A stretch of 64,000 bases of DNA from Mikania micrantha. Taxonomy: Eukaryota > Streptophyta > Magnoliopsida > Asterales > Asteraceae. The stretch covers positions 14,725,971 through 14,789,970 of the forward strand of contig CM018690.1 of assembly GCA_009363875.1 (NCBI GenBank), written 5' to 3'. The notes below the pieces were generated by a model. The model was not told the DNA's origin and made no database searches. It saw only the letters and a list, made by a program, of their open reading frames with translations. The translations under genes were made by a program, and so were the position numbers. How positions within the stretch are numbered: position 1 is the stretch's first letter; every line of letters begins with the position of its first letter. Shown one piece after another: positions 34,276-45,208 of this stretch.

Positions 34276-35220
34276 AATATTTAAACAATTAATCTGCAGG
34301 CTTCTAGAAAAACACAAACATACAAAGCACAAACAATGGTAACATTTTGTTTGTTTGTTTTTGTTTACAATATATTTATTGATAATTGAAATTTCCTTGA
34401 AAAAAGGGGATAGGATGACCCAAAATAGTATTATACATGCATGGAGAACTGAAAGTTGAGAAAATTAAAAATTAAATATTAAAGGTTAAAAGTGGGCAAG
34501 TTGAACAAGTTGTGTCCTACGCCTAGGGAGGGGATTATGTTTATTATTATTTTGTTATCCTGCCACATGCTATGTTACATCATGCAAGCATCTACAATTA
34601 ATTCAAAAATTTTCCTTTTATATTCCATAATATAAAAAAATAATCTAGATTCACTTCTAGTTTCGCTGGAAACTTTTTATATTTAAAAAATAAATTAAAG
34701 CCACCGTTCACACCGAAAAATAATTCGGATACCTTATTTGTCATGCTAATTACTTTTTCTTGAATGACTAATTTAGATCATTCATAGATCAATGAAGTAT
34801 TATCGTGCCCTCATTGGTATCACTCAATCATATTATCACAAACTCACTATTTTATGAGAAAACTCAATATTTTAAAAAAACCTTTATGGAATTTAAACGA
34901 ATATATCATATGGTTCATGAGTCTTATCTTACCACAAAATCACCGCTAGACTATAATGTTTTTAACGTCAAGCTAATCACTAGACCCATAAATAGTCGGG
35001 TTTGTAAGTTACTATTTCTTGATTTACATGATTTTAGATAATGGTTTATTGGTACATGGAAAAGACATTCAAATTTATTATTGTTTTAATAAGATGTCAA
35101 CTTGTGATTATGCACACAATTTAATGAATTATTTCTCAAAAGTCAAGTATTTAAAATGTCTTCTTTCTAATACTTATTTAGAGTCAAATATTTAGAATGA
35201 TTCTTTCTGACAAGGTTGTA
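34276..35220. other. Intergenic, nothing recognised
   Basis: AT-rich; the open frame near 34805-35041 has no family features. Confidence 0.45.
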
Positions 35221-35325
35221 ATTGAGCAGAGCCTGGCTGACTAGAGCTCAAGCTTGTCAACTTTCAAGGCTCGGCTTGAAATTCTTTTCGAGCCAAAATT
35301 TCGAGCTCGTATAAAATCTCAAGTC
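35221..35325. repeat. Degenerate GAGCTCG-type MITE fragment
   Basis: Words such as GAGCCTGGCTGACT, AGAGCTCAAGCTTG, AAGGCTCGGCTTG and TTCGAGCTCG echo the interior of the MITE at 31849-32390, without preserved ends. Confidence 0.45.
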
Positions 35326-35472
35326 TCAAACCAATTCGTCCTTTTTTAATCTCGTTGTACTTAACACACATATATATTTAATATAATATACATACATACA
35401 TATACACGTATATTATATGTGTATTATTTTACATATATATATATATATATAAATATTTAATATAATAAATAT

Positions 35473-35863
35473 TAGAGTAAAGGATCATAATCAAATAATA
35501 ACTCACATTAATTTCGGAAGCCCGATTAACTCTTACAAGATCAACCAAAATCTTTGGTTTTTTTTCGTGATTTTTATTATACATTTACAAGACTATATTC
35601 TTTTATGTATTTGTAAAAATTCATCACCGTTTACGATCTTACATTAGTGTAAGTTGTCATAACAAGTAAATATTTACAGTGTATTGTAAACTTACACTTG
35701 CTTTAAATCTCAAAAGATGACGAATTTGCATAAACACATAGAATAACATATTCTTGTACATGTATAATAAAAGTTATGAAAAAAGCCCAAAAATTTGGAT
35801 TGATATTGTCGAATTAATCGGGTTTCCGCAATTAAAGTGGATTAACAACGGATCCTTACTCTA
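35473..35863. mobile_element. Foldback MITE, element 1
   Basis: The left end TAGAGTAAAGGATC pairs with TAGAGTAAGGATC read inward from the right end. The arms remain alignable almost to the centre (GGAAGCCCGATTAA against GGAAACCCGATTAA, then TTTTATTATACAT in both). Flanks are AT-rich and tandem-repeat-like (ATATTTAATATAATAAAT left, TATGTATG right). It is a near-palindrome of about 390 bp with no coding capacity. Confidence 0.75.
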
Positions 35864-35930
35864 TGTATGTATGTATGTATGTATGTGTATGCTTGCGTGT
35901 GTAATATAATATATATATATATATATATAT

Positions 35931-36394
35931 AGGGGAAGGTTAAAAATATAACCTACTAAATGTGTGCTAACCCAAATAACTTTGGGAAGATGAACCCGAA
36001 TCTTGGATTTTTTGTTTTAAACATCATTATAACACATTTTGAACCCCATGTTCTTTTATGAGTTTGGGCTAATTCTTTTTCGTTTGAGATCCTACATCAT
36101 TGTAGTGAGTGCTACATTACTGTAAATTACAAGACTATATTCTTTTATGTATTTGTAAAAATTCATCACCGTTTTTTGTTTTAAACTACATTACTGTAAA
36201 TTACAGTAATGTAGCACTCACTACAATGATGTAGGATCTCAAACGAAAAAGAATTAGCCCAAACTCATAAAAGAACATGGGGTTCAAAATGTGTTATAAT
36301 GATGTTTAAAACAAAAAATCCAAGATTCGGGTTCATCTTCCCAAAGTTATTTGGGTTAGCACACATGTAGTGGGTTATATAAAATTCCATGCCC

Positions 36395-36395
<1 letters not shown>
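35931..36395. mobile_element. Foldback MITE, element 2, with central filler
   Basis: A long, nearly perfect inverted repeat sits inside (TA)n runs. The left arm is 35931-36130 (starts AGGGGAAGGTTA); the right arm runs from about 36196 to 36395 (ends CCATGCCCT). The arms match over stretches such as GTGTGCTAACCCAAATAACT and GATCCTACATCATTGTAGTG. A 55-bp filler at 36131-36185 sits near the centre and is followed by a repeat of the preceding 19 bases (36112-36130 equals 36186-36204). Confidence 0.85.
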
Positions 36396-36411
<16 letters not shown>

Positions 36412-36446
<35 letters not shown>

Positions 36447-36470
36447 TATGTGCGTATGTGTGTGTGTAAT
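36412..36470. repeat. (TG)n-rich microsatellite
   Basis: (TA)n passes into a TG/TATG-rich run next to the foldback element. Confidence 0.9.
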
Positions 36471-36477
36471 AAAAATC

Positions 36478-36620
36478 GATCCGGGCCAATGAGTCGAGCC
36501 ACGAGCCGAGCCAACCCTGGCTTGGGCTTGGCTCGTTTAACACAAGCTTTTTTCGAACTGTGCGCTTTTCGAACCGAGCTTTTTTGAGCGAGCCTTGAGA
36601 CACGATTTTTTTGAATATCC
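36478..36620. repeat. Degenerate GAGCCGAGCC-type MITE fragment
   Basis: Contains GAGTCGAGCCACGAGCCGAG, GGCTTGGGCTTGGCTCG and repeated TTTTTCGAAC/GAGC words, similar in style to the MITE at 31849 but with worn ends. Confidence 0.45.
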
Positions 36621-37192
36621 CTATTTCTAATAAATGCAAAATATATATAGTTGTTTAAAAAACTTTAAAAAAATAAGCTTGAATAAGATAGATTAGCCTT
36701 TTTCGATAGCTAGAAATAAAATAAATTATAATACATTTAATTGTTTAATTGAGTTTTATTAAAAGGGTGAATCTAAAACTGGTTTGTGTGATATTGTGAT
36801 TATTAATTTAACAACTTCTATAGATTATTTACATATTTAACGTCAGATTTACTTGCAAGATGATATCAAGGGGAAAAAACCCTGCAACCATATAACATTA
36901 AGACTTATTTTTTAAAAAAAAATTATGTAAACAAAGAAGAGAGATAAGAACGTCAAGACTTTTAGAGATTTTTTAAATAATATAGAGGAATCCACAAATG
37001 AAGGTGTCAATAGGTCAAAATTAAATAAAAAAGGACCATAAATATTTGGCGAGAGAATCATGGGTAAGTAGCAACTAGAAGGCAGGCAGCAAAGAGTTGT
37101 AGTAGGCTTGTGAAGTTGCTTACAAGTTGGTAGGACCATACAATTTGCAATTGCACATGTTTTACCCCCATCTATCGTTTTGGGAATTAATT
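36621..37192. other. Intergenic, nothing recognised
   Basis: AT-rich DNA with no supported gene. Confidence 0.45.
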
Positions 37193-37208
37193 TAGGGAGA
37201 GGTTATCT

Positions 37209-37341
37209 TTTTTTTTTTAACAGCAAAGATTATTTCCTCCTAAACTACTCCACGATAATTATATCATTGCATGGATTAGAACCCATGACTTTTCATTCTA
37301 AGAGGCAAAGCCTCTACCAAGTGGGCTAGTCCCACATTGGC
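37209..37341 (-). mobile_element. tRNA-derived SINE with 16-bp target duplications
   Basis: Read on the minus strand, it starts GCCAATGTGGGACTAGCC. A box A-like TAGCCCACTTGGTAGAGG and a box B-like GGGTTCTAATCC follow, as in a tRNA-derived RNA polymerase III promoter. It ends in a poly-A run of about 11 (the T run at 37208-37218 on the plus strand). The flanks are the identical 16-mer TAGGGAGAGGTTATCT at 37193-37208 and 37342-37357. Length 133 bp. Promoter boxes, A tail and long target duplication together make this a clear SINE. Confidence 0.9.
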
Positions 37342-37350
37342 TAGGGAGAG

Positions 37351-37560
37351 GTTATCTACACACCCCAAAAACATATTTTAACATCCCTTGCCAAGTATAC
37401 GCCTCGTAGTGGTCACTACGGTGCGTATAAATGTCTAATCATTGGCACTGAGGGTCCAATTATTTGCACTGACACACAATGATTACCCCTCTATACGTCT
37501 CGTATTGACAATACGAGATGTATAGGGGTGTGAGGTGTGTCAGTGGGGTGTGTGAATAAC
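37351..37560. mobile_element. MITE-like element with perfect internal hairpin
   Basis: The left end TTATCTACACACCCC pairs with TTATTCACACACCCC read from the right end (37545-37559). Near the right side, 37487-37529 forms a hairpin with about a 20-bp stem (CCCCTCTATACGTCTCGTAT and its near-complement) and a 3-base loop. A related shorter hairpin, CGTAGTGGTCACTACG, lies near 37407. The SINE target duplication overlaps the left end. Confidence 0.6.
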
Positions 37561-39655
37561 ACCACCCTTAATTTATCAACCAATTACCAAATCCAAATAT
37601 TTTTTTTATTGTCCAAAAAAGTTGTTGCAATTACCAACAGAACTTCACATGAAAAGAGACGCGGGTTAATGCTTTGATATCACACCATCTTTCGTTTCTT
37701 CATATTTTTTATATCTCAATCTTTCTCCGGTTTTGTCTTTCATATATTGTTTTCGCACCTTGTTTTCATAATAATATATTTTTTATTATGTGTATATATT
37801 ATTTGTAAATACACAAAACTAAATAAATGTGACCACAAGTGGATCACGTAGTCATCACCCTTTCTTTTCCCACATTTACAATAAAATCTCAAGACACCGA
37901 ATGATATAATTTTTTTTTTCAAATTAACTTTGAAAAATATTAATATTTCATTTTACTCTTTGCCAATCAAGTAGTTATAATCAAGGCTTGTCTATAGTAC
38001 GAGGGCTCTTAATAAATGTCGATTTGTTCCCCGATAAGAACAATACAGAAATCCTTCACCAACCGGTTAGCCAATATTTTCACTACAATTTAATACATAA
38101 GATCAATAAGACTAATTGGACAAAATTCTTTTACAGCAACCGAATTTGTACCTTAGAAATCAGGGTAACAAAGCAGAATTACATCCTCTTGTAAAGCGAT
38201 TATTTTCAAATTTTCAAACAGATAGAGTTAAATGACTTTCTATATGATAAAAAATAAAAAAAAAATGTGAACTACTGTTTCCAAAAAATCTGACTTAATA
38301 ATATTCCAAAAATGCTTCACAAAATCAAAAATGAACCGTCTTGTCTAGCCGTCAATGTGTAACTAGCTCACTTAGTTATAAAAATAAAGTTTTGGGTTCA
38401 AACCCAAGCAAGAGGAATATTTGAGGGTAAGAAATAGAAATATGATTGTATTGTTTAAAAAAATTTAGACTAGGCAATTTATCATCCCAAAAGACCAGAT
38501 TGCCGATTCAACTTTTTATAAGGAAACATCATTCTTCAAGACCATGACTTTTTAATTATCTCTACGGTCAACAATGGGGATTTCCCAAAATTTATCAAAT
38601 TTGAATGAAAAATAATCTCAACGGTCAACATGGGGCAAAAAAAGTTTTCTTTTATCGCTATGTTTCGAGCTAAAATTCGGGCCGGCACATGATTATTCGG
38701 GTCGGGTCAAACAATTTAGAGCTTAAAATATCAAATATTTGTTCCATTCAAATATATATATATGTTTGTATCAAACAAGACATAAAATATTTAAAACGAA
38801 AAGGTGAGTACCCGGAAAAAGAATCACAATTCAACGCGAAGACCTTTAAGCTCTTTGAACTCATTGATTATATACTCCGAATCAAACTTTTCAACAATTT
38901 CCTTTGCGAAGATGAGTATTGAAATATGTAATATTCAATAGTTAAGGTCCATTTTAATTTTTAAGGCCCAAAACAAGATATAAACTCAAGATTGTCTAAT
39001 GAACAAAATAATAACCGATATTGTGAACCTTTAAAGGTACTGTTAAAATTACAGTATTTGTTCAACTTTATTATTTTTTAAAATCCAATGGGGCCTAAGG
39101 AATTTTATGAAGAAAAACTGAAAGGGTCAGGCTCAATACCTATAAAATTTTTCTACCGAAAACTATTATATCGATATTTCTGGGTAATTTATATGGGTTA
39201 CAAATGTCAAATGTTAGGAAACATATGAGTAATTTATGAAATATATAGACCAAAAGTGAAATAACAAACCAAAGGGACAATCTCGGTAATTTACTGTATG
39301 ATAAATTATTAAAAGTGTCTATTATGTTAAAGAAAAAACAAAGAAAAAAGAAAAAAGAAAGGCGCAAGTTGTCACAAATTTGAATTCTGAATATAAATTT
39401 AAAATTAAACAGCCACAAGAATTAAATTAGTTTAGTTTATTACGACTTTACAACTTGTTCAAACTCTAGATTTTGAACACATCCAAACACCACTTGACCT
39501 TTTAATTTATTATTATTACTACTAGTCAAGTTAATTAAAGGGGGCAGCCATCCATTAGAACCAAAAGATCTTTGTAGTGAGGCATGATGTATATCCGTGA
39601 CTAGGTAGGATAGGAACGACAATCAGTTTCCTTAGATACTTCGTACTAGGATTAT

Positions 39656-39703
<48 letters not shown>

Positions 39704-40248
39704 ACGCATGTCACTTTCAATAATTAACAAATTAGTTACTAATTTATAACTAAACTAATAATAATCTTCCGTTTCTTATTCCCTAGCCTTCAATATTGAT
39801 CTTTCTACTTTTTATATTCGGTAAATTATATTATATTATATTATATTTATACCATTGAATTTAGACGAGGTTTAATGTATTTATGTTTCACATTGAAATG
39901 AAATTAATATTTAATTTGATTTTTATTTCGGTTATTTATGTTAGACTCTTATTATAATACTAGAGTTAGATTAAAGTAAATAACCATCTTAAACTAAAAA
40001 GTCTAAAAAGGATCTTAAGCCATTAAATCATTAGTCAATGGCTATTATTAAATTAAGTTGTTATATGATATTTTAGTATATCTACTTTTGTTGACTTTTT
40101 AACAATTTCCCTCACATTCTTTAAACAGTCAAAAATTTTGCATACGGAATTTATTTTTTGAAAAGAAGTATACCATAAAAACGACCATTTTTTTATCTTC
40201 AAAATTAGTAGTGTATTGCTATAGAAAAAAATTTTGTTTTTTTAGTTT
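37561..40248. other. Intergenic; possible worn SINE near 38345-38465
   Basis: Mostly unrecognised AT-rich DNA. At 38345-38465 a tRNA-like pattern occurs on the plus strand (CTAGCTCACTTAG, then GGGTTCAAACCC, a good box B) ending in an A run, suggesting an old SINE. A (TA)n-(TG)n microsatellite lies at 39665-39706. Confidence 0.4.
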
Positions 40249-40740
40249 ATTGTGTCTTTTGTGTTTCTGCTCAATGTTATGTTTTTCTGAACAATTTAAG
40301 ACACAATGATGTCGCATAATACATGATGTCCAGCAAGAATGAAGCAATGACAACTATGAATAACACAATGATCTTTAAAAATACACAATTATCTGTATTA
40401 AAGACACAATGACGAGTATAAACATTTTTGTACATGTCATTGTGTCTTTTGTTTAGGTCATTGTGTTTTTGTACATGCTATTGTGTCTTTTGTGTTTCTT
40501 CTCAATGTTGTGATTTTCTGAACAATTTAAGATACAATAATGTTACAAAATACATAATATTAAGCAAGGATGACATAATGACGACTATGAATAACACAAT
40601 GATCTTTAAAAAAGACACAATTATCTGTAAAAAAGACACAATGATAAGTATAACAATTTTGTACAGGTCATTGTGTATTTTATACTTCTGGTTAATGCTG
40701 TGTTTTCCTGAATAATTTAAGACACAATGACGTTTTGTGT
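40249..40740. repeat. Tandem repeat (231- and 190-bp steps) with inverted CATTGTGTC / GACACAATG words
   Basis: ATTGTGT starts recur at 40249, 40480 and 40670. Each unit has a CATTGTGTCTTTT word at its start, CTGAACAATTTAAGA next, and GACACAATGA words further on, so the same 9-mer occurs repeatedly in both orientations. There is no coding capacity. Confidence 0.75.
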
Positions 40741-41260
40741 TTTCTGCTCAATGGTGTATATTCGTCTTAAATTTGATATGATGATCTAATGGTCAATAAT
40801 TTTTTTAACCTTTTTAGGATAAAGATACTATTTGATCTAACTTTTTAACATGTGTATCACAAATAACTGTATGACAAATAAATAATATGAAATAATCAAT
40901 GATAAAAAATATATGTACTAGAAACGTTAAATTTTTAAAATTTAAACAAAAAAGTGCATTATATAATTTTTTAACACTTTTTTAGACAATACTAATGAGA
41001 TTTAATTTTTTTTAAATTTAGAGATTATTTATTCAGAATGTAAAGTTTGAAATAATTGGAACTTCATAAATATTATAGAAAACGATTAATAGTTTTTTTT
41101 TAAATTTAAAAGCTTGACCAAAGAAATTAATATTTAAATTTGTCAAATATGTCATATGAATGGTCTAGGAAAACGTCACGTATCAAATGTGATGTGGATA
41201 TGTTAGAAAAAACGTTATGTGAAATATTGTTACTTTTTTATTATATAGTATATATATATA
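40741..41260 (-). other. Intergenic; possible Helitron 5' end at right edge
   Basis: The right edge, read on the minus strand, is TATACTATATAATAAAAAAG, resembling the 5' terminus of the Helitron at 50950. I could not locate a matching 3' hairpin plus CTAG, so no element is called. Confidence 0.35.
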
Positions 41261-42203
41261 GAGTGAGGTTATCGTACAAAACATTAATTTTGTAAAAAGT
41301 GTGAGAAACAATCTGGACCATGGATGTGTTAAGATCTAGGGCTAGAAAGTAATTTTGGGAAAACCTTTTAATTATCACTTGATTACAGTTATCAAAAGGG
41401 TAATTTAGGGATTTAAGTAATTTTGATATGCTGATATCTCGCTCAAATCGAAAAGAAAGGGATTCAATTTCCGAAATTAAAGATCATTAAGGTTATACGA
41501 TATTCAAGCCTTCTTCCGACTAACCGGTGATCGGCGATTTTACCATAATCACCACATTCAATCGACCGGCATTGTTATTCCGACGACCGAGATACTGATT
41601 GAATCATTTTTATGCATCCAATTTCTTTAATCGCGATGTGCTATTAAGTGAATCAGATAACTAAATCCCTTTGATTTTTGCTATTTATGGCTGATGATCA
41701 AACCCTGTTATTTTAGCGATGAAGAAGGGGGTAAAAAATTTGAAATTTAAGGGATGTGCTATTATGTGTTAGTATGTGCTATTATTGAATAATATAGTGT
41801 GTTGTTGTCTTTTTGTACACATTATGTGAGACATTGTGCTGTTATGATGTTATAACAGTATTGTTATGCAAAAACAATGTGTTATTATGTGTTGATATTG
41901 TGTGTGTTTTAAAAACAACACATATCAGATGATTAATTTAAACATGATTTCTCATATCATCACATACCAATACATACCATCACATATCATGTCAATGCCT
42001 ACGAAGTTTTTTGCTAAAAAGAATTCGTATTTGTCAGTTAATGGAAATTACCCACTTTCCTTGTTTAATGGAAATTTAAAAATCAATTAATATTAAATTT
42101 CCTAAACTATCCTTCTTTATTAATTAACCATAATGCCAAATGTCAACATTTAATTGGTTCCTACCATTTTTACAAAAATTCCATTTTGTATATGAACCTA
42201 CTC
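41261..42203. mobile_element. TA-flanked terminal-inverted-repeat element, 943 bp
   Basis: The left end GAGTGAGGTTATCGTACAAAA pairs, with gaps, with GAGTAGGTTCATATACAAAA read from the right end, and ATTTTGTAAAAA continues in both arms. (TA)n lies on both sides. There is no transposase; the interior contains repeated ATTATGTG/TGTGCTATTATG words near 41755-41900. Confidence 0.65.
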
Positions 42204-42221
42204 ATATATATATATCTATAT

Positions 42222-42646
42222 AGGGGAGGGTTCCTAAGAAAACCATCGTTTTGGAGAAAACTAAGAAAACTAATCACAATCATTACCAATTATTTTTTTT
42301 TTCATTTTTTCTTTTCTATTTCCTTTTTATTATAAGATAAGAAATGTAAAAAAAGAAAAAAAAATAGAAAAAAAATATATATTTTAGGTTATTACATATA
42401 TGTAATCACTATGTTACACATACTGATTACATATATGTAACTTGATAAGTGACACACGAAACTTTTTGAGTTACATATATGTAATTTCATGATTTACATA
42501 TTTTTTTCAAAAAATTTTTGCGTATTATAACATTTCTATCCTTATAATAAAAAATTAATAAATTTTTTATTAAAAAATTTATTGGTTAGTATGAGTTTTC
42601 TTGGTTTTTTCTTCAAAATAAGGAGTTTTCTCATGAACCTTCCTCT
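42222..42646. mobile_element. TA-flanked terminal-inverted-repeat element, 425 bp
   Basis: The left end AGGGGAGGGTTCCTAAGAAAA pairs with AGAGGAAGGTTCATGAGAAAA from the right end, then GAAAACTAAGAAAACT against GAAAAAACCAAGAAAACT. (TA)n runs flank both sides; the left one is shared with the element ending at 42203. The middle has repeated TTACATATATGTAA palindromes. Confidence 0.75.
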
Positions 42647-44122
42647 ATATATATATATATATATATTCGTAGGTTTAGATTGTTTTTTTAATTATGGATT
42701 TATAAATTTAATTATATTTTCGCTTTGGTTATAAATTAGCGATCTTCTAACTTTTAAACGCTAATAAATTAATTTAGTCTTTTTATACGAATGTAAGTCA
42801 TTTCATTTAGGTTTTCTCCACTAGCTGATTATATAATAATCAAAACCCTGAATTCAAATCATTATTCTACGGAATTTGACATAACTTAAATTAGGCACTT
42901 ATGCTATATACAATCTTAAATCCACTTATGAAGTTTTCTTGACATGTAATTATTTGACCAAAATGCCGTCAACATTTTTTTTAACGGCAGTTAAACTGTA
43001 TCGTCATGTTACCTTCAGTTATCCTGGCGATTGATAGCTAAATTCGATTCCTCGATCTCCGACCTTAAGACACTTGTGCCCCCAGAAGCGCGGAAACCGA
43101 ATGGAATCCGTAAACCCTCGCCCCCATTAGGTTCGAACCCGGGATTAAAGCCCTGATTCATTCCTTCATTTGGATATCCATTGAATTGCCGTCAACATTT
43201 TATTAATCGACCAAAATGTTAATGCCATTACAATATCAAAAGAACTATTAACTAAAGGCATTATAACATAACAATATCTTGTTTTTATGATAAGACTCAA
43301 GAATCAAATAGTCGTGAGTTTAAATCACTATGAGATGGTTTTCTCAAAATATTAAGTTTTTTCAGAATTGGTGACTTGGTGATAGATATGATCAGGTGGT
43401 ATTGATGATGACACAATAATACTCCAGTGATTCGTTAGTAATCCAAAAATTAGTTGTTCACCAAAAATCAACACAATCATTAAACAAAACTAATTTTTAA
43501 ATGATATAATATGAAGACAGTTTGTAACGTGTTTCTCTAAATAAAAGTTAATTTTTTTTCTCATTTTAACTTAAACGTTATACAACTCACGTCGATTTAT
43601 ATGTATAAATGAGTTTGGTTTTCCGAAAAGGTTGGATTTATATGTATTACAAGTTAATAATACTCCTCACCACATCCTACTCAACTCCGCATAACTAGAA
43701 CATATGTAACTAACATGTAATTTTTGTTTATTTTTTTAACTTCAATTATATCATTGTAAATAAATTGAAGTCAATAATTTTTTTTATAATACAATCAAAA
43801 ATAGTTACGAGAGTAGGATTTTGTTTTTTATTTGACAATGGCTTATCTAAAAACAGGTTGTTACTCAAAGTGTGTTTTACGTGAGAAAGCATGAAGTACT
43901 TGTGTTTTTTTAATAAAATGGGCATGATAATTATTACAAAGGTAAACTATGAACATGATAATTATAAAGATGCACGTGATATTTACACACGTGTATGTAA
44001 TATTCACACAAGTTCAAAACTTATGCTTACGTTATAATTTAATAATTTTAACCAGTGACAGAGTTTGAACAACTTAAAAAAAGGCTCAAGTTTACGGAGC
44101 TAGTATAAAAACCCATAGATAA
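42647..44122. other. Intergenic; tRNA-like box B at about 43127
   Basis: AT-rich, with a GC-richer patch at 43015-43195 containing GGTTCGAACCCGGG, which could be the box B of an old tRNA-derived sequence. No acceptable tRNA fold was found by eye. Nothing else recognised. Confidence 0.35.
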
Positions 44123-44130
44123 CATTTAAC

Positions 44131-44714
44131 CAAGGGGGGTCTTAAAGCAAGTGCGGGAGGTGCGACCGCACATGGCCCAATTTTTTAGGCGGTCCTAAAT
44201 TTTTTTTAAAAAATGTATATATTATATATATTTTAATTTATTTTACAACAAACACATATAACAATTCAATTTTTAATTAAAATTTAAAATGTTTGAAGCA
44301 AGTCGATTGTTTTTCAAATGTATTAATTGTATATAGAATCTTGTTGACTATTCCGGTAACTGTAGCATCTGCAGAAAGAAATTTTTCAAAATTGAAGTTG
44401 TTGAAGTCATACTTACGATAGATAATGTCTCAAGAAAGACTTAATGGATTGACAATGATACTATTAAGAATGAGATACTAGACAATATTGATTATAAAGA
44501 TTTAATTAACAAGTTTGCATCAAAAAATGTTAGAAAAATGTCACGTTTTATTTAGTTATTTGAAATATTGAAATGATCATTTTGCTAAAACAATATTATT
44601 TATATTGTTTTTACTGTTGTTTTAATTATCGTCATTTCGTGTGTGTGCGCGCGTGCACATAGGGCCCATTTTTAGCATTCGCACAGGACACCTAATTTCT
44701 CAGAGACGGCCCTG
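44131..44714 (+). mobile_element. Non-autonomous hAT element with hATC remnant, member 1
   Basis: Bounded by the 8-bp duplication CATTTAAC (44123-44130 and 44715-44722). The left end is CAAGGGGGGTCTTAAAGCA; the right end, inverted, is CAGGGCCGTCTCTGAGAAATT. The interior encodes a worn hAT C-terminal dimerisation segment: SAERNFSKLKLLKSYLR, then a decayed SQERLNGL-like part. It lies about 490 bp upstream of the MAPKKK start codon. Confidence 0.88.
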
Positions 44715-45008
44715 CATTTAACTATTTCATATGTCACACACAAAAGAAACTTTATATTTTAAACTTTACTTAACAGTGTTTCTTTCTGAATACAAAGAGC
44801 AGCTGTTGATACTGCACAAGGGGCAAACCCACGGGATAAGTCTTGAAGTAATCACACACAATTTTAAGAGCCAATATCATAAAAAAAATCTTTGGGTTAA
44901 CGACAGTTGATGTGAAATGACGGTTCTACCCCCAACCATGTCAACCACATTCCAAACTTGTGTACGCTATTCCGCAGCCAAATTTTCCGAATAAATATCC
45001 TTAATTAT

Positions 45009-45014
45009 CACGTG
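45009..45014. promoter_or_regulatory. G-box CACGTG upstream of the MAPKKK gene
   Basis: CACGTG in the context ATTATCACGTGCTCCC, about 195 bp upstream of the start codon. It contains the ACGTG core of ABA-response elements. The Arabidopsis relatives MAPKKK17/18 are ABA-induced, so the site is a plausible regulator; binding is not shown. Confidence 0.5.
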
Positions 45015-45103
45015 CTCCCATATTTTCCGTCAAATATTAAAACATTATTATTTTTATATAATTCCAAAAATTCAACTTGCGTTTCAAATCTCCACACGCC
45101 TAC

Positions 45104-45113
45104 TATATATACC
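45104..45113 (+). promoter_or_regulatory. Probable TATA box of the MAPKKK gene
   Basis: CTATATATAC about 100 bp upstream of the start codon, which would put transcription start near 45135 and give a 5' leader of about 75 bases. Confidence 0.5.
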
Positions 45114-45208
45114 AACAAAGATCACATATTCCGCAAGAATCATCAACTTCACATCCTCTGTTATTGGACAAAGAATCAAAATACATTAGAGATCCAAGTT
45201 TCATGCCT

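Noticed and set aside
38345..38465. tRNA gene with GGGTTCAAACCC
   Set aside because: The upstream half does not fold as a tRNA and an A run follows, which suggests a worn SINE instead.
43100..43160. GGTTCGAACCCGGG as part of a tRNA gene
   Set aside because: Box B alone fits; I could not fold an acceptor stem, D arm and anticodon arm around it.
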